42,892 nucleotides of DNA from a virus. The stretch covers positions 1 to 42,892 of the IMG/VR virus record IMGVR_UViG_3300030117_000512; one strand, 5' to 3'. Shown in pieces: positions 27,748 to 35,656 of the stretch; within the stretch, counting starts at the first letter, position 1; every line of letters starts with the position of its first letter. A program made the position numbers and the translations under genes. Below the pieces are notes generated by a model, which saw nothing but the letters and a program-made list of their open reading frames with translations, made no database searches and was not told the origin of the DNA.

Positions 27748-29770
27748 CGTAGAGAATACAGTAACCAAACGAGATGATAAAATGCATCTTGATCCTTTTG
27801 AGCCTACTAATAAATTAGTTATGGTAGGTTGCCTAACAGATACAGGTAAAGAGTATCTATACAGTATGGACACAGACGAGAATGAGTTTGTTGGTGCTTT
27901 CGCAGGTGTACAAGAGTTACTTGACCAAGCAACCATACTCATAGGTCACAACATTGCGTATGACTTAATGTGGTTGTGGGAGTGTGGCTTCACGTATCAA
28001 GGACCTGTTTTTGATACAATGTTAGCAGAGTATGTCTTACAGAGAGGTATCAAAGAACCATTGCACTTAAAAGATTGTGCTGAAAGGTATGACCTAGAGA
28101 CTAAGAAAGAAGATACTCTCAAGGAATACTTTGCCAAGGGTTATGCTACAGACGAGATACCAAGAGATGAACTATCACAGTATCTATCAGCAGACCTACA
28201 CGCAACACAACAACTGTCTGATGCTCAGTTCAAAAGACTAAATAGTAAAGAAGATGGTGGACTACTAGAAGTCGTAATGTTTACCAATCGTGTATGTTTC
28301 TGCCTTGCCAAGATATACAAGAGAGGTTTTCAAGTAGACCAAGAAGCACTTAACAAAGTGCGAGAAGAGTTTAACAAAGAGAAGTTTGACATAGAACAAA
28401 GACTAAAAGAACAAGTAAGAGAGCTTATGGGAGACACTCCTATCAATCTCAACAGTCCTGAACAGATGTCCTCAATTATCTATAGTAGAAAACCTAAAGA
28501 CAAAGCTATGTGGACTAATCACTTTGTTAGAGGTATGAAAGACCAGGAGTACAGACAAACTGTAAAACAACATACAGACATCTTGTACAAGACACGAGCA
28601 GAGCAATGCACAGTATGCAAGGGAGTTGGAACTATCAGAAAGATAAAGAAAGATGGCACTCCATATGCTAATGCTACCAAGTGCACCAACTGTGGTGGAC
28701 ACGGTTACCTTTTCATTCCTACTGACAGAGTTGCTGGACTCAAGTTTACTGCACCCAATCCTAGTTGGGTAAGTGCTCATGGATTTAGTGTTAACAAAAA
28801 CAATTTAGCTATCCTACAGAATACTGCGAAGTCAAAGGGCATGGATACTGCTCACAAGTTTCTAGAAGATATACAAAGACTGTCTGCACTAGATACTTAC
28901 TTGTCTTCCTTTGTAGAGGGCATACAGACACACACTAAGCCTGATGGTAAGCTTCATGTTAGATTATTGCAACACAGAACCTCTACAGGTAGATTTAGTG
29001 GTGCTGATCCTAATATGCAAAATATGCCTAGAGGTGGCACATTCCCTGTCAAGCGAGTGTTTGTATCAAGATGGGAAGGTGGCAAGATATTGGAAGCAGA
29101 CTTTGCTCAGTTAGAGTTTAGAACTGCTGCTTTTCTATCACAAGATAAAACTGCAATGAAGGAGATTGAAGATGGATTTGATGTGCATAGTTATACTGCT
29201 AGTGTTATTACTAATGCTGGGGAGAAAACTTCTAGGCAAGAAGCGAAAGCACACACGTTTGCACCCTTGTACGGAGCAACAGGATTTGGGAGATCGCCTG
29301 CTCAAGCTACATATTATAAACACTTCACGAAAAAGTACAAAGAGATTGAGCTATGGCACTCCCGATTGGCTAAAGAAGTTTTAAATCATGGTGTGATAAC
29401 TACACCTAGTGGTAGAGAGTTTGAGTTTCCCGATGTTCAAAGGTATTCAAGTGGTAAAATATCACACTTTACACAAGTAAAAAATTACCCAGTGCAGTCA
29501 TTTGCTACTGCTGATATTGTGCCATGTGTTCTCTTGGACATTGAAGATAAACTTAAAAATTTAAAATCATGTATAGTTAATAGTGTGCATGATAGTATAG
29601 TAATTGATGTGCATCCAACAGAGGAGCAACAAGTATTATCTATAATGAGAACTGTGAATAGTATTTTGAAACAATTAATTCAAATGCAATTTAAAATAGA
29701 GTTCAATGTTCCACTAAAATTAGATGTAAAGTTAGGGGATAATTGGCTTGACACTAAAGATGTTGTATGA
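27731..29770 (+). CDS. Family-A DNA polymerase with DnaJ-like zinc insertion
   Basis: 679 aa. Proofreading exonuclease: D6-x-E8 (IDVENT), D78 (HNIAYD), D155 (SADLHATQ). Between exonuclease and polymerase lie C293, C296 (CTVCKGVG) and C318, C321 (CTNCGGHG), two C-x-x-C-x-G-x-G repeats as in DnaJ. Polymerase motifs: A with D457 (DFAQLEFR), B with R502, K506, F510 and Y514, C with H620-D621-S622. Phe at the Pol I 762 position. This insertion is the known hallmark of HMO-2011-type phages. GGGAG before ATG. Confidence 0.95.
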   Translation: MKLTIDVENTVTKRDDKMHLDPFEPTNKLVMVGCLTDTGKEYLYSMDTDENEFVGAFAGVQELLDQATILIGHNIAYDLMWLWECGFTYQGPVFDTMLAEYVLQRGIKEPLHLKDCAERYDLETKKEDTLKEYFAKGYATDEIPRDELSQYLSADLHATQQLSDAQFKRLNSKEDGGLLEVVMFTNRVCFCLAKIYKRGFQVDQEALNKVREEFNKEKFDIEQRLKEQVRELMGDTPINLNSPEQMSSIIYSRKPKDKAMWTNHFVRGMKDQEYRQTVKQHTDILYKTRAEQCTVCKGVGTIRKIKKDGTPYANATKCTNCGGHGYLFIPTDRVAGLKFTAPNPSWVSAHGFSVNKNNLAILQNTAKSKGMDTAHKFLEDIQRLSALDTYLSSFVEGIQTHTKPDGKLHVRLLQHRTSTGRFSGADPNMQNMPRGGTFPVKRVFVSRWEGGKILEADFAQLEFRTAAFLSQDKTAMKEIEDGFDVHSYTASVITNAGEKTSRQEAKAHTFAPLYGATGFGRSPAQATYYKHFTKKYKEIELWHSRLAKEVLNHGVITTPSGREFEFPDVQRYSSGKISHFTQVKNYPVQSFATADIVPCVLLDIEDKLKNLKSCIVNSVHDSIVIDVHPTEEQQVLSIMRTVNSILKQLIQMQFKIEFNVPLKLDVKLGDNWLDTKDVV

Positions 29771-29776
29771 TAAAAC
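29748..29776 (+). promoter_or_regulatory. Possible promoter for the ssDNA-binding gene
   Basis: TTGACA (29748-29753), 17-nt spacer, TAAAAC (29771-29776; 4 of 6). Starts TTGACACTA like the other early elements. Lies across the polymerase stop, 30 bp before the next gene. Confidence 0.5.
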
Positions 29777-29805
29777 TATAGAACTTTTAAAAGGAGAATT
29801 ATGAT

Positions 29806-30702
29806 ATGAATAATGTTGTAAGTATTAATACAGATAACTACTCGGCTATGGCAAAAGCTATGGGTCTAGAGCAAGAGAGTAATAAGCCATCAAGTAATTT
29901 AGCTAGGCTAAAAGTTTCATCTTTACCTATTATGGGGGAAGAAAAAAATGCTCAAGGTAAAATTTTAAAAGCAGAAAGAGTTCCTGCTGGTTCATTTTTT
30001 CTTGAATTACCTGACGAAGATAAAGCACATTTCTATGGAGATGGTGTTGTCATAAGACCATTTATGCAAAGATTCTCATTAAGAAAATGGCAGAAGGATG
30101 GAGATAAAGGTTTTTTTATAAAAAGCATGATGGCAGATAACCTAAACATAGATTTAAAAGATACAAACGGTACATTTAATTGTGGTAGACCTGCTGGTTA
30201 TATTAAAGATTTTAAGAGTTTATCCGAAGATGTACAAAAACAAATCACTGCTATTGCTAGAATGAGGTCTGTTTTTGGCACTGTGACTTTTAATAAAGTT
30301 ATAAATAGTGATGGTACAGATTCAGATAGAGAGTTCAAAGATGTTCCTTTTATATGGGAGATTACTAGTGCTACTGCTTTCAAGATAGTTGGAGAAACAT
30401 TTAAAACATTGTCAGGTATGAAAAGACTACCAGTACAACATAAAATTTCATTAAATACTAATGAGATGAAATCTCCTAAAGGAAATTTTTTTGTTCCTAA
30501 ACTCAATATAAATTATGATCAAGTGTTAACTGTTAGTGAAAAAGATCAAGAAATTTTTGGTAATTTTATTTCTTGGATAGAAAATTTTAATCAATATGTA
30601 TCAACTTCGTGGGATGAAAAAACTCGCAACAAAGTATCTGAAGAAGACATGAAAGTTGTTGACGAGTTTATTGAAGTTGATGATGATGCCGAGAAGCAAT
30701 AA
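29806..30702 (+). CDS. Single-stranded DNA-binding protein candidate
   Basis: 298 aa with a strongly acidic C-terminal tail (EEDMKVVDEFIEVDDDAE), the typical partner-binding end of phage SSBs such as T7 gp2.5. The middle is beta-rich with several aromatic residues (FMQRFSLRKWQKDGDKGFFI). It lies directly after DNA polymerase and before a nuclease, the place of SSB in related phages. AAGGAG lies 9 nt before ATG 29806; an ATG 5 bp earlier stops after two codons. No sequence motif is decisive. Confidence 0.65.
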   Translation: MNNVVSINTDNYSAMAKAMGLEQESNKPSSNLARLKVSSLPIMGEEKNAQGKILKAERVPAGSFFLELPDEDKAHFYGDGVVIRPFMQRFSLRKWQKDGDKGFFIKSMMADNLNIDLKDTNGTFNCGRPAGYIKDFKSLSEDVQKQITAIARMRSVFGTVTFNKVINSDGTDSDREFKDVPFIWEITSATAFKIVGETFKTLSGMKRLPVQHKISLNTNEMKSPKGNFFVPKLNINYDQVLTVSEKDQEIFGNFISWIENFNQYVSTSWDEKTRNKVSEEDMKVVDEFIEVDDDAEKQ

Positions 30703-31438
30703 CCCCTTCAAAGTTCACAACATTAATTACCTATCCCCTAGTAGCATCAATACATATATCACGGATACTCCCATGTGGGTAGCTAGATATTTGTTTGATG
30801 CTAAATCACAAGGTGGTGCTGGTGCTATGCGAGGTATAGCTGAAGAGTTTGTACTATCTAACAAATATGAAAAAGGTTTTTTTGACTTTGATCTTTTAGA
30901 TTTTAAATTTATGTCACTATGTGCAGAATCTAATATTGATTTAGGGGATGTAAAAACAATCAAAGAAAAGAAAGTCTTGAAAGACTATGGTAATATAATA
31001 GATAAAAACTTTGACTATGAATCTCTTGAGGATTACCAAGAGAAAGTTGAGGTAGAAGTTGAGGATCTACCCGTGCCAATAATGGGATATATTGACTTCA
31101 GATTTAAAGACACTATAGTGGATCTCAAGACAACAAGTAGGATGCCTTCAAAGCCAACTGAAGCACAACATAGGCAAATGGCTTTATATTCTATGGCATA
31201 TCCTAAAAAGAAAGTGGAACTGTTCTTTGCTAGTCCAAAAGACTACAAAAAGTTTCCGTTAAAGAATCTGTCTGCATACAAGAAGCAACTAAAGAAAGTG
31301 GCTTTTAGTATACAGAAGTTTTTGTCTATCAGTGATGATAAACATGAGTTAGCATCTCTCATGTATCCTAACTATGATTCTTGGATGTGGTCTAGTGATA
31401 TGAAAGAGAAAGCTAAAAAAATATGGAGCGATAAATAG
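30680..31438 (+). CDS. PD-(D/E)XK nuclease (Cas4/RecB-like exonuclease)
   Basis: About 252 aa; three ATGs in a row (30680, 30683, 30686) make the exact start uncertain. The N-terminal part has YLSPSSINTYITDTPMWVAR and GAMRGIAEEFVLS, the helix with G-x-x-x-E. The core has GYIDFRFKDTIVDLKTTSRM (D-x15-D-x-K) and QMALYSMAYP, the Q-x-x-x-Y motif of RecB-type nucleases. It probably degrades host DNA or processes ends in recombination. Confidence 0.85.
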   Translation: MMMPRSNNPFKVHNINYLSPSSINTYITDTPMWVARYLFDAKSQGGAGAMRGIAEEFVLSNKYEKGFFDFDLLDFKFMSLCAESNIDLGDVKTIKEKKVLKDYGNIIDKNFDYESLEDYQEKVEVEVEDLPVPIMGYIDFRFKDTIVDLKTTSRMPSKPTEAQHRQMALYSMAYPKKKVELFFASPKDYKKFPLKNLSAYKKQLKKVAFSIQKFLSISDDKHELASLMYPNYDSWMWSSDMKEKAKKIWSDK

Positions 31439-31656
31439 TGACAGAAAAAATAGATGAACTTAAAAAATCTATAGAAACTATGGAAAAAGAATTAGCTGAA
31501 GCTAAAAAAGCTTATCGTGAAATGAAAACGAAAAGTTTAAGAGAGGCTATGGAAGCTAAGAAGTTGGCAGATGAAGCAGTCAAAGAAGAACTAAGAGCAC
31601 TTGGCTACACATCAACTGCTACTAATTTTAATTGGTATTGGAGAGACTTAACGTAG
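31438..31656 (+). CDS. Coiled-coil hypothetical protein
   Basis: 72 aa from GTG 31438, sharing its G with the previous stop (TAGTG) and with GGAG 9 nt upstream. Residues 1-55 are one long heptad helix (KIDELKKSIETMEKELAEAK); the end (ATNFNWYWRDLT) is aromatic. Coupled with nuclease and resolvase genes; perhaps an adaptor. No family recognised. Confidence 0.65.
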   Translation: MTEKIDELKKSIETMEKELAEAKKAYREMKTKSLREAMEAKKLADEAVKEELRALGYTSTATNFNWYWRDLT

Positions 31657-32105
31657 TGTCTCCTCACAGAGCGTATCGCAACGCATTGAAGAATGGGTAT
31701 AGGAGTGGCTTAGAGCATAAACTTTCTCTTTATCTTAAAAGTCTAAAGTATAAATTTGCATACGAGACTATAAAAATAGAGTGGCAAGACTTAGCTTATC
31801 GCACCTATACTCCAGACTTCATACTTAAAAACGGAATAATAATAGAGACAAAAGGTAGATTTATAGCTGCCGATAGAAGAAAACACATCGCTATAAAAAA
31901 GCAACACCCATCTTTAGATATTAGATTTGTTTTTGAAAATAGTAGAAACAAACTTAGAAAAGGTGCTAAGTCAACCTATGCACAGTGGTGCATCAAGTAT
32001 GGCTTTCGTTATTACGATAGAATAATACCTGAAGATTGGCTAAAAGAAAAGGGTAAGGATAGACACCCAAAGTTTATCAAGTATAATGGAATTAAAATAA
32101 AATAG
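31656..32105 (+). CDS. T7 endonuclease I-like Holliday junction resolvase
   Basis: 149 aa from GTG 31656 (TAGTG overlap with the previous stop), the same length as T7 gp3. Catalytic residues align: E20 (GLEHKL), D54 (YTPDFIL), E64 and K66 (IIIETKGRF), matching T7 E20, D55, E65, K67. Further DIRFVFENS and YAQWCIKYGF are family marks. It cuts four-way junctions, freeing branched DNA for packaging and helping break down host DNA. Confidence 0.93.
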   Translation: MSPHRAYRNALKNGYRSGLEHKLSLYLKSLKYKFAYETIKIEWQDLAYRTYTPDFILKNGIIIETKGRFIAADRRKHIAIKKQHPSLDIRFVFENSRNKLRKGAKSTYAQWCIKYGFRYYDRIIPEDWLKEKGKDRHPKFIKYNGIKIK

Positions 32106-32116
32106 GGAGACTACAT

Positions 32117-32452
32117 ATGAAAGATAGACAAGGCAAACCACCAGGAAGAGATGATTTTTTCTTAGTAGTGAGTCCAAAAGTGGATGATGAAAATAGGTGG
32201 ATTGGTGACTTTCACGTAAATATAATTACTCAGCATGACAACCAACTAGATAGAGAAGACTTTTTAGCAATCATGGATTACGTAAGATATACTGCGGCCT
32301 CATTGTCATTAATGGATACTAATCCTAGATATAAAGAGATGTTGGAAGAACAAGCAGATATGTATTTACCTAGAGATGAAATTAAAAAGTCGTTGAAAGA
32401 TGTTAAAACTGATGGTAATGTCATAAGAGTTGATTTCACAAACAAAGAGTAA
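32117..32452 (+). CDS. Conserved phage hypothetical protein
   Basis: 111 aa. GRDDFFLVVSPKVDDENRWI then GDFHVNIITQHDNQLDREDF and VRYTAASLSLMDTNPRY: alpha/beta domain seen in marine podoviruses next to nucleotide metabolism genes. AGGGAG precedes the ATG. No catalytic motif. Function unknown. Confidence 0.7.
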   Translation: MKDRQGKPPGRDDFFLVVSPKVDDENRWIGDFHVNIITQHDNQLDREDFLAIMDYVRYTAASLSLMDTNPRYKEMLEEQADMYLPRDEIKKSLKDVKTDGNVIRVDFTNKE

Positions 32453-32474
32453 CACGTTGAGGCATTTAGAATAT

Positions 32475-32747
32475 ATGAAAATGAAAGCAAAACAAGCATC
32501 AGAACAGTCTGATAGTGTAGAGATACAAGACATGGTAAATAGTCCACCCCATTATAACAAGAGTGGTATAGAGTGCATTGAAGCTATCAAAGCTATGACT
32601 GGTGATGGATTTAAATTTTATTTACAAGGAAATATTATGAAATATCTTTGGAGATACCTATATAAAAATGGTGTAGAAGATCTAAAAAAAGCAAAGTGGT
32701 ATCTCAGTGAGCTTATAGACAACGTTGAGGAAGATGATACAACTTAA
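32475..32747 (+). CDS. DUF3310 protein (T7 gp1.7-like nucleotide kinase domain)
   Basis: About 90 aa from ATG 32475 (a TTG upstream remains possible). VNSPPHYNKSGIECIEAIKA then FYLQGNIMKYLWRYLYKNGV and DLKKAKWYLSELI match DUF3310, the domain found in T7 gp1.7, a nucleotide kinase affecting dTMP/dGMP. Fits the ribonucleotide reductase two genes downstream. Activity of the stand-alone domain is inference. Confidence 0.82.
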   Translation: MKMKAKQASEQSDSVEIQDMVNSPPHYNKSGIECIEAIKAMTGDGFKFYLQGNIMKYLWRYLYKNGVEDLKKAKWYLSELIDNVEEDDTT

Positions 32748-32901
32748 AGTTTTGTGTACTATTATTGTAGACGAAGAGGAATACCCAATACCCGCAGATG
32801 GCAAGGTTGAGATTGAAGTAGAGGATTACTTACAAGATGTGTTTCACGACATGGAAGGTTTGAAAGTAAAAAGTTTGAAAGTTATTAGGAGTGACAGATG
32901 A
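32734..32901 (+). CDS. 55-aa acidic hypothetical protein
   Basis: MIQLKVLCTIIVDEEEYPIP then ADGKVEIEVEDYLQDVFHDM: a beta-rich start and acidic helix. GAGG stands 4 nt before the ATG; the stop overlaps the reductase ATG (ATGA). It may be a small partner of the reductase. No family recognised. Confidence 0.65.
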   Translation: MIQLKVLCTIIVDEEEYPIPADGKVEIEVEDYLQDVFHDMEGLKVKSLKVIRSDR

Positions 32902-34826
32902 ATAATTATTTACCAACAGATTATCAAAATTTTATTGCATTGTCTCGTTATGCAAGATGGAAAGATGACGAGCAAAGAAGAGAGACATGGTTGGAGACTG
33001 TGGATAGATATTCTGACTATATGGAAAAACATCTAAAAAGTAAGCATGGGTATGATCTTACAAAAGCTCTGAAAGAAAAACTAAACAATGCTATTGTGTC
33101 CTTGGGGGTTATGCCTAGTATGAGAGCACTAATGACTGCTGGTGTAGCTTTAGATAGATGCCATGTCGCAGGATATAACTGTAGCTATATACCTGTTGAT
33201 AGTCTTCGTAGCTTTGATGAATGTATGTATATACTTATGTGTGGAACTGGAGTAGGCTTTTCTGTTGAAAGAGAGAATGTAGACAAACTACCTATAGTCA
33301 ATGAACACTTTGAAGATAGCACTACAGTTATATCTGTTGCAGATAGCAGACCAGGGTGGGCGAAAGCTTTGCGAGAGATGATTGCTATGTTGTATGTAGG
33401 ACAGATACCTAAGTGGGATGTCTCACAAGTTAGACCAGCAGGTGCTAGATTAAAAACATTTGGTGGTAGAGCATCAGGTCCTGCTCCACTAGAAGATCTA
33501 TTTAAGTTTTGTATTGAGAAGTTCAAGGCCGCAAAAGGTAGAAGACTCTATCCTATAGAGTGCCATGATATCATGTGTAAGATAGGAGAGGTTGTAGTAG
33601 TTGGTGGTGTAAGACGTTCTGCACTTATATCTCTGTCTAACTTAGGTGATGATCAAATGCGTCATGCTAAGTCAGGTCAATGGTGGGAGAACGAAGGACA
33701 GAGAGCACTAGCTAATAACTCTGTGGCTTTCAAAGGTAAACCTGAGATGGGTACATTCATGAGAGAGTGGACTGCTCTGTATGAATCTAAGTCAGGAGAA
33801 CGTGGTATCTTTAATCGTCAATCTGCTAAAGTAAAAGCAAGTGAGAATGGTAGAAGGGATGACAATTATTACTTTGGTTGTAATCCTTGTAGTGAGATTA
33901 TTCTTAGACCATATCAGTTCTGTAATTTAACTGAAGTTGTTGCTCGTGAAACAGACGATATACTATCTCTAAAAGACAAAGTTCGCATGGCTACAATCTT
34001 AGGCACATTTCAGTCTACACTAACTGACTTTAAATACTTACGTAAAGTATGGAAAGATAATACAGAAGAAGAAAGACTTCTAGGTGTATCTCTAACGGGC
34101 ATACTTGACTGCCCTGTTTTATCGCCTGACAATAGTAATCTAAAGTCTAACTTAGAAATGCTGAGAGCAGTTGCAGTAGAGACTAATAAGAAGATATCTA
34201 AAGATTTAGGTATACCACAGTCAACTGCTATCACTTGTGTTAAGCCTAGTGGTACAGTGTCTCAGCTAGTTGACAGTGCAAGTGGCATACACGCAAGGCA
34301 TAGTCCTTTTTATATTAGAACTGTACGTGGTGACAACAAAGACCCCCTCACACAGTTTATGAAAGAGGCAGGCATACCTATAGAGCCTGATGTTATGAAG
34401 CCTGATAGTGTATCTGTATTTAGTTTTCCGATGAAGTCACCAAGTGGTGCTATTACTAGAACTAAGATGACTGCTATAGAGCAACTAGACTATTGGCTAT
34501 TGTTTCAAAGACATTGGTGTGAGCATAAACCTTCTGTCACTATCTCTGTTAAGGAACACGAATGGATGGATGTAGGAGCTTGGGTGTATAGAAACTTTGA
34601 CGAGGTGTCTGGTATATCTTTCTTACCTTTTAGTGATCACACTTACGCACAAGCACCCTATCAAGATATTGATGAAAAAGAATACATAGAGTTGACAAAA
34701 AAAATGCCATCTGCTATAGATTGGAGTAAGCTTCAAGAGTTTGAGAAAGAAGACACAACTACAGGAACTAAAGACTTAGCTTGTGTTGCAGGTTCTTGTG
34801 AAATTGTAGATATTGAAGGGAGATAG
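32898..34826 (+). CDS. nrdJ: Class II (adenosylcobalamin-dependent) ribonucleotide reductase
   Basis: 642 aa, single chain. Cys95 (GYNCSY) and Cys342 (QFCNLTE) form the redox pair; Cys331 in NPCSEI is the thiyl-radical cysteine; E333 follows. The 331-342 spacing and the C-terminal shuttle pair Cys629/Cys634 (ACVAGSCE) match the monomeric Lactobacillus-type class II enzyme. PSGTVSQLVDSASGIH is the substrate loop. It makes deoxynucleotides for replication and needs the host's vitamin B12. No separate small subunit is present, as expected. AGGAG before ATG. Confidence 0.93.
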   Translation: MNNYLPTDYQNFIALSRYARWKDDEQRRETWLETVDRYSDYMEKHLKSKHGYDLTKALKEKLNNAIVSLGVMPSMRALMTAGVALDRCHVAGYNCSYIPVDSLRSFDECMYILMCGTGVGFSVERENVDKLPIVNEHFEDSTTVISVADSRPGWAKALREMIAMLYVGQIPKWDVSQVRPAGARLKTFGGRASGPAPLEDLFKFCIEKFKAAKGRRLYPIECHDIMCKIGEVVVVGGVRRSALISLSNLGDDQMRHAKSGQWWENEGQRALANNSVAFKGKPEMGTFMREWTALYESKSGERGIFNRQSAKVKASENGRRDDNYYFGCNPCSEIILRPYQFCNLTEVVARETDDILSLKDKVRMATILGTFQSTLTDFKYLRKVWKDNTEEERLLGVSLTGILDCPVLSPDNSNLKSNLEMLRAVAVETNKKISKDLGIPQSTAITCVKPSGTVSQLVDSASGIHARHSPFYIRTVRGDNKDPLTQFMKEAGIPIEPDVMKPDSVSVFSFPMKSPSGAITRTKMTAIEQLDYWLLFQRHWCEHKPSVTISVKEHEWMDVGAWVYRNFDEVSGISFLPFSDHTYAQAPYQDIDEKEYIELTKKMPSAIDWSKLQEFEKEDTTTGTKDLACVAGSCEIVDIEGR

Positions 34827-34828
34827 AT

Positions 34829-35074
34829 ATGAGAGAGATGTTATTATCAGCTTTAAAATCCTATTATGTAGGACATATAAATAAACATATTGCTAATGTT
34901 GAGATATACTTGAGTAGGTCTACTGGTATTGGAGAACACTCTGATATTATAGAAGCTATGGACAAAGAGATAGGAGAGATTGGTAAATATGATGATAGGT
35001 TATCAATGATACTAAAGTACCTTGAGAGAAAGCCAAATGTCCAAGAAGAAGAAAAGAAATCCAAATCTAAGTAA
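34829..35074 (+). CDS. Conserved phage hypothetical protein
   Basis: 81 aa. MLLSALKSYYVGHINKHIAN then VEIYLSRSTGIGEHSDIIEA, a pattern with 'V-G-E/G-E-H-S-D-I' that recurs in marine phages. Helical, with a basic tail (KKSKSK). AGGGAG precedes the ATG. Function unknown. Confidence 0.7.
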   Translation: MREMLLSALKSYYVGHINKHIANVEIYLSRSTGIGEHSDIIEAMDKEIGEIGKYDDRLSMILKYLERKPNVQEEEKKSKSK

Positions 35075-35291
35075 GTATGATGCACCTCTACGTATACAGT
35101 TTGATAGAGGTGTCAATGCTTTCAAAGGTAAGCAGTATATAAAGAATGTGAAAGGACACAAAGTCATAGCGACAGAGAGTCCATATCATCTAAACTCTAT
35201 GCAGTACAGAGAATGGCAAAGAGGTTTTAACCAAGCTTACTTTAAGCAGTTGGAGAAAGTAAAAAAGGATGAGGCTGGAAGAGGAAGCTAA
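35037..35291 (+). CDS. Basic hypothetical protein with YREWQRGFN motif
   Basis: 84 aa from ATG 35037, behind GAGAGAAAG. MSKKKKRNPNLSKYDAPLRI then QYREWQRGFNQAYFKQLEKV. The 'W-x-x-G-x-x-x-A' helix recalls ribosome-modulation-factor-like small proteins, but similarity is slight. Overlaps both neighbours. Function unknown. Confidence 0.6.
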   Translation: MSKKKKRNPNLSKYDAPLRIQFDRGVNAFKGKQYIKNVKGHKVIATESPYHLNSMQYREWQRGFNQAYFKQLEKVKKDEAGRGS

Positions 35292-35433
35292 AAAGTATAT
35301 GGAAAAGCATAATAAAACTTTTCCTAAAAGATTAGAAGAAATTATAGAGAACTTGAAGCGAATAGAAACAATCGCTGAAGTTACATTAAAAAAGTTAAAG
35401 GAGTTAAATGCAAAAAATAACTCCAACACATGA
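35269..35433 (+). CDS. 54-aa helical hypothetical protein
   Basis: MRLEEEAKKYMEKHNKTFPK then RLEEIIENLKRIETIAEVTL: one or two charged helices, coiled-coil-like. AAAAGG stands just before the ATG. It overlaps the previous gene by 23 bp and the next by 26 bp. No family recognised. Confidence 0.6.
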   Translation: MRLEEEAKKYMEKHNKTFPKRLEEIIENLKRIETIAEVTLKKLKELNAKNNSNT

Positions 35434-35656
35434 TCTGTCTTGGTATCTTAAATGGACAGGTTCAATGTTCATCATGTCAGGGATAGTATGTAGAGCAGTA
35501 GGAGTTTTCCCCTTGTTTGACCTCTGCTCTTCATTCATAGGCACTGGGTTGTTATCAGCTATGGCTTATCTCTGGCATGATAGAGCATTACTGATGGTTA
35601 ATGGGGTAGCTTGTGCCGCATTAGCTATGGGTATTCTTAGACATATATCTACTTAA
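35408..35656 (+). CDS. DUF6552-like membrane protein
   Basis: 82 aa. MQKITPTHDLSWYLKWTGSM begins a family seen in marine phages and some Alphaproteobacteria. Three membrane segments are likely (about 15-31, 40-57, 60-77), with LWHDRALLMVNG between the last two. AAAGGAG precedes the ATG. Last gene of the rightward block; its stop overlaps the stop of the convergent gene. Function unknown. Confidence 0.75.
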   Translation: MQKITPTHDLSWYLKWTGSMFIMSGIVCRAVGVFPLFDLCSSFIGTGLLSAMAYLWHDRALLMVNGVACAALAMGILRHIST

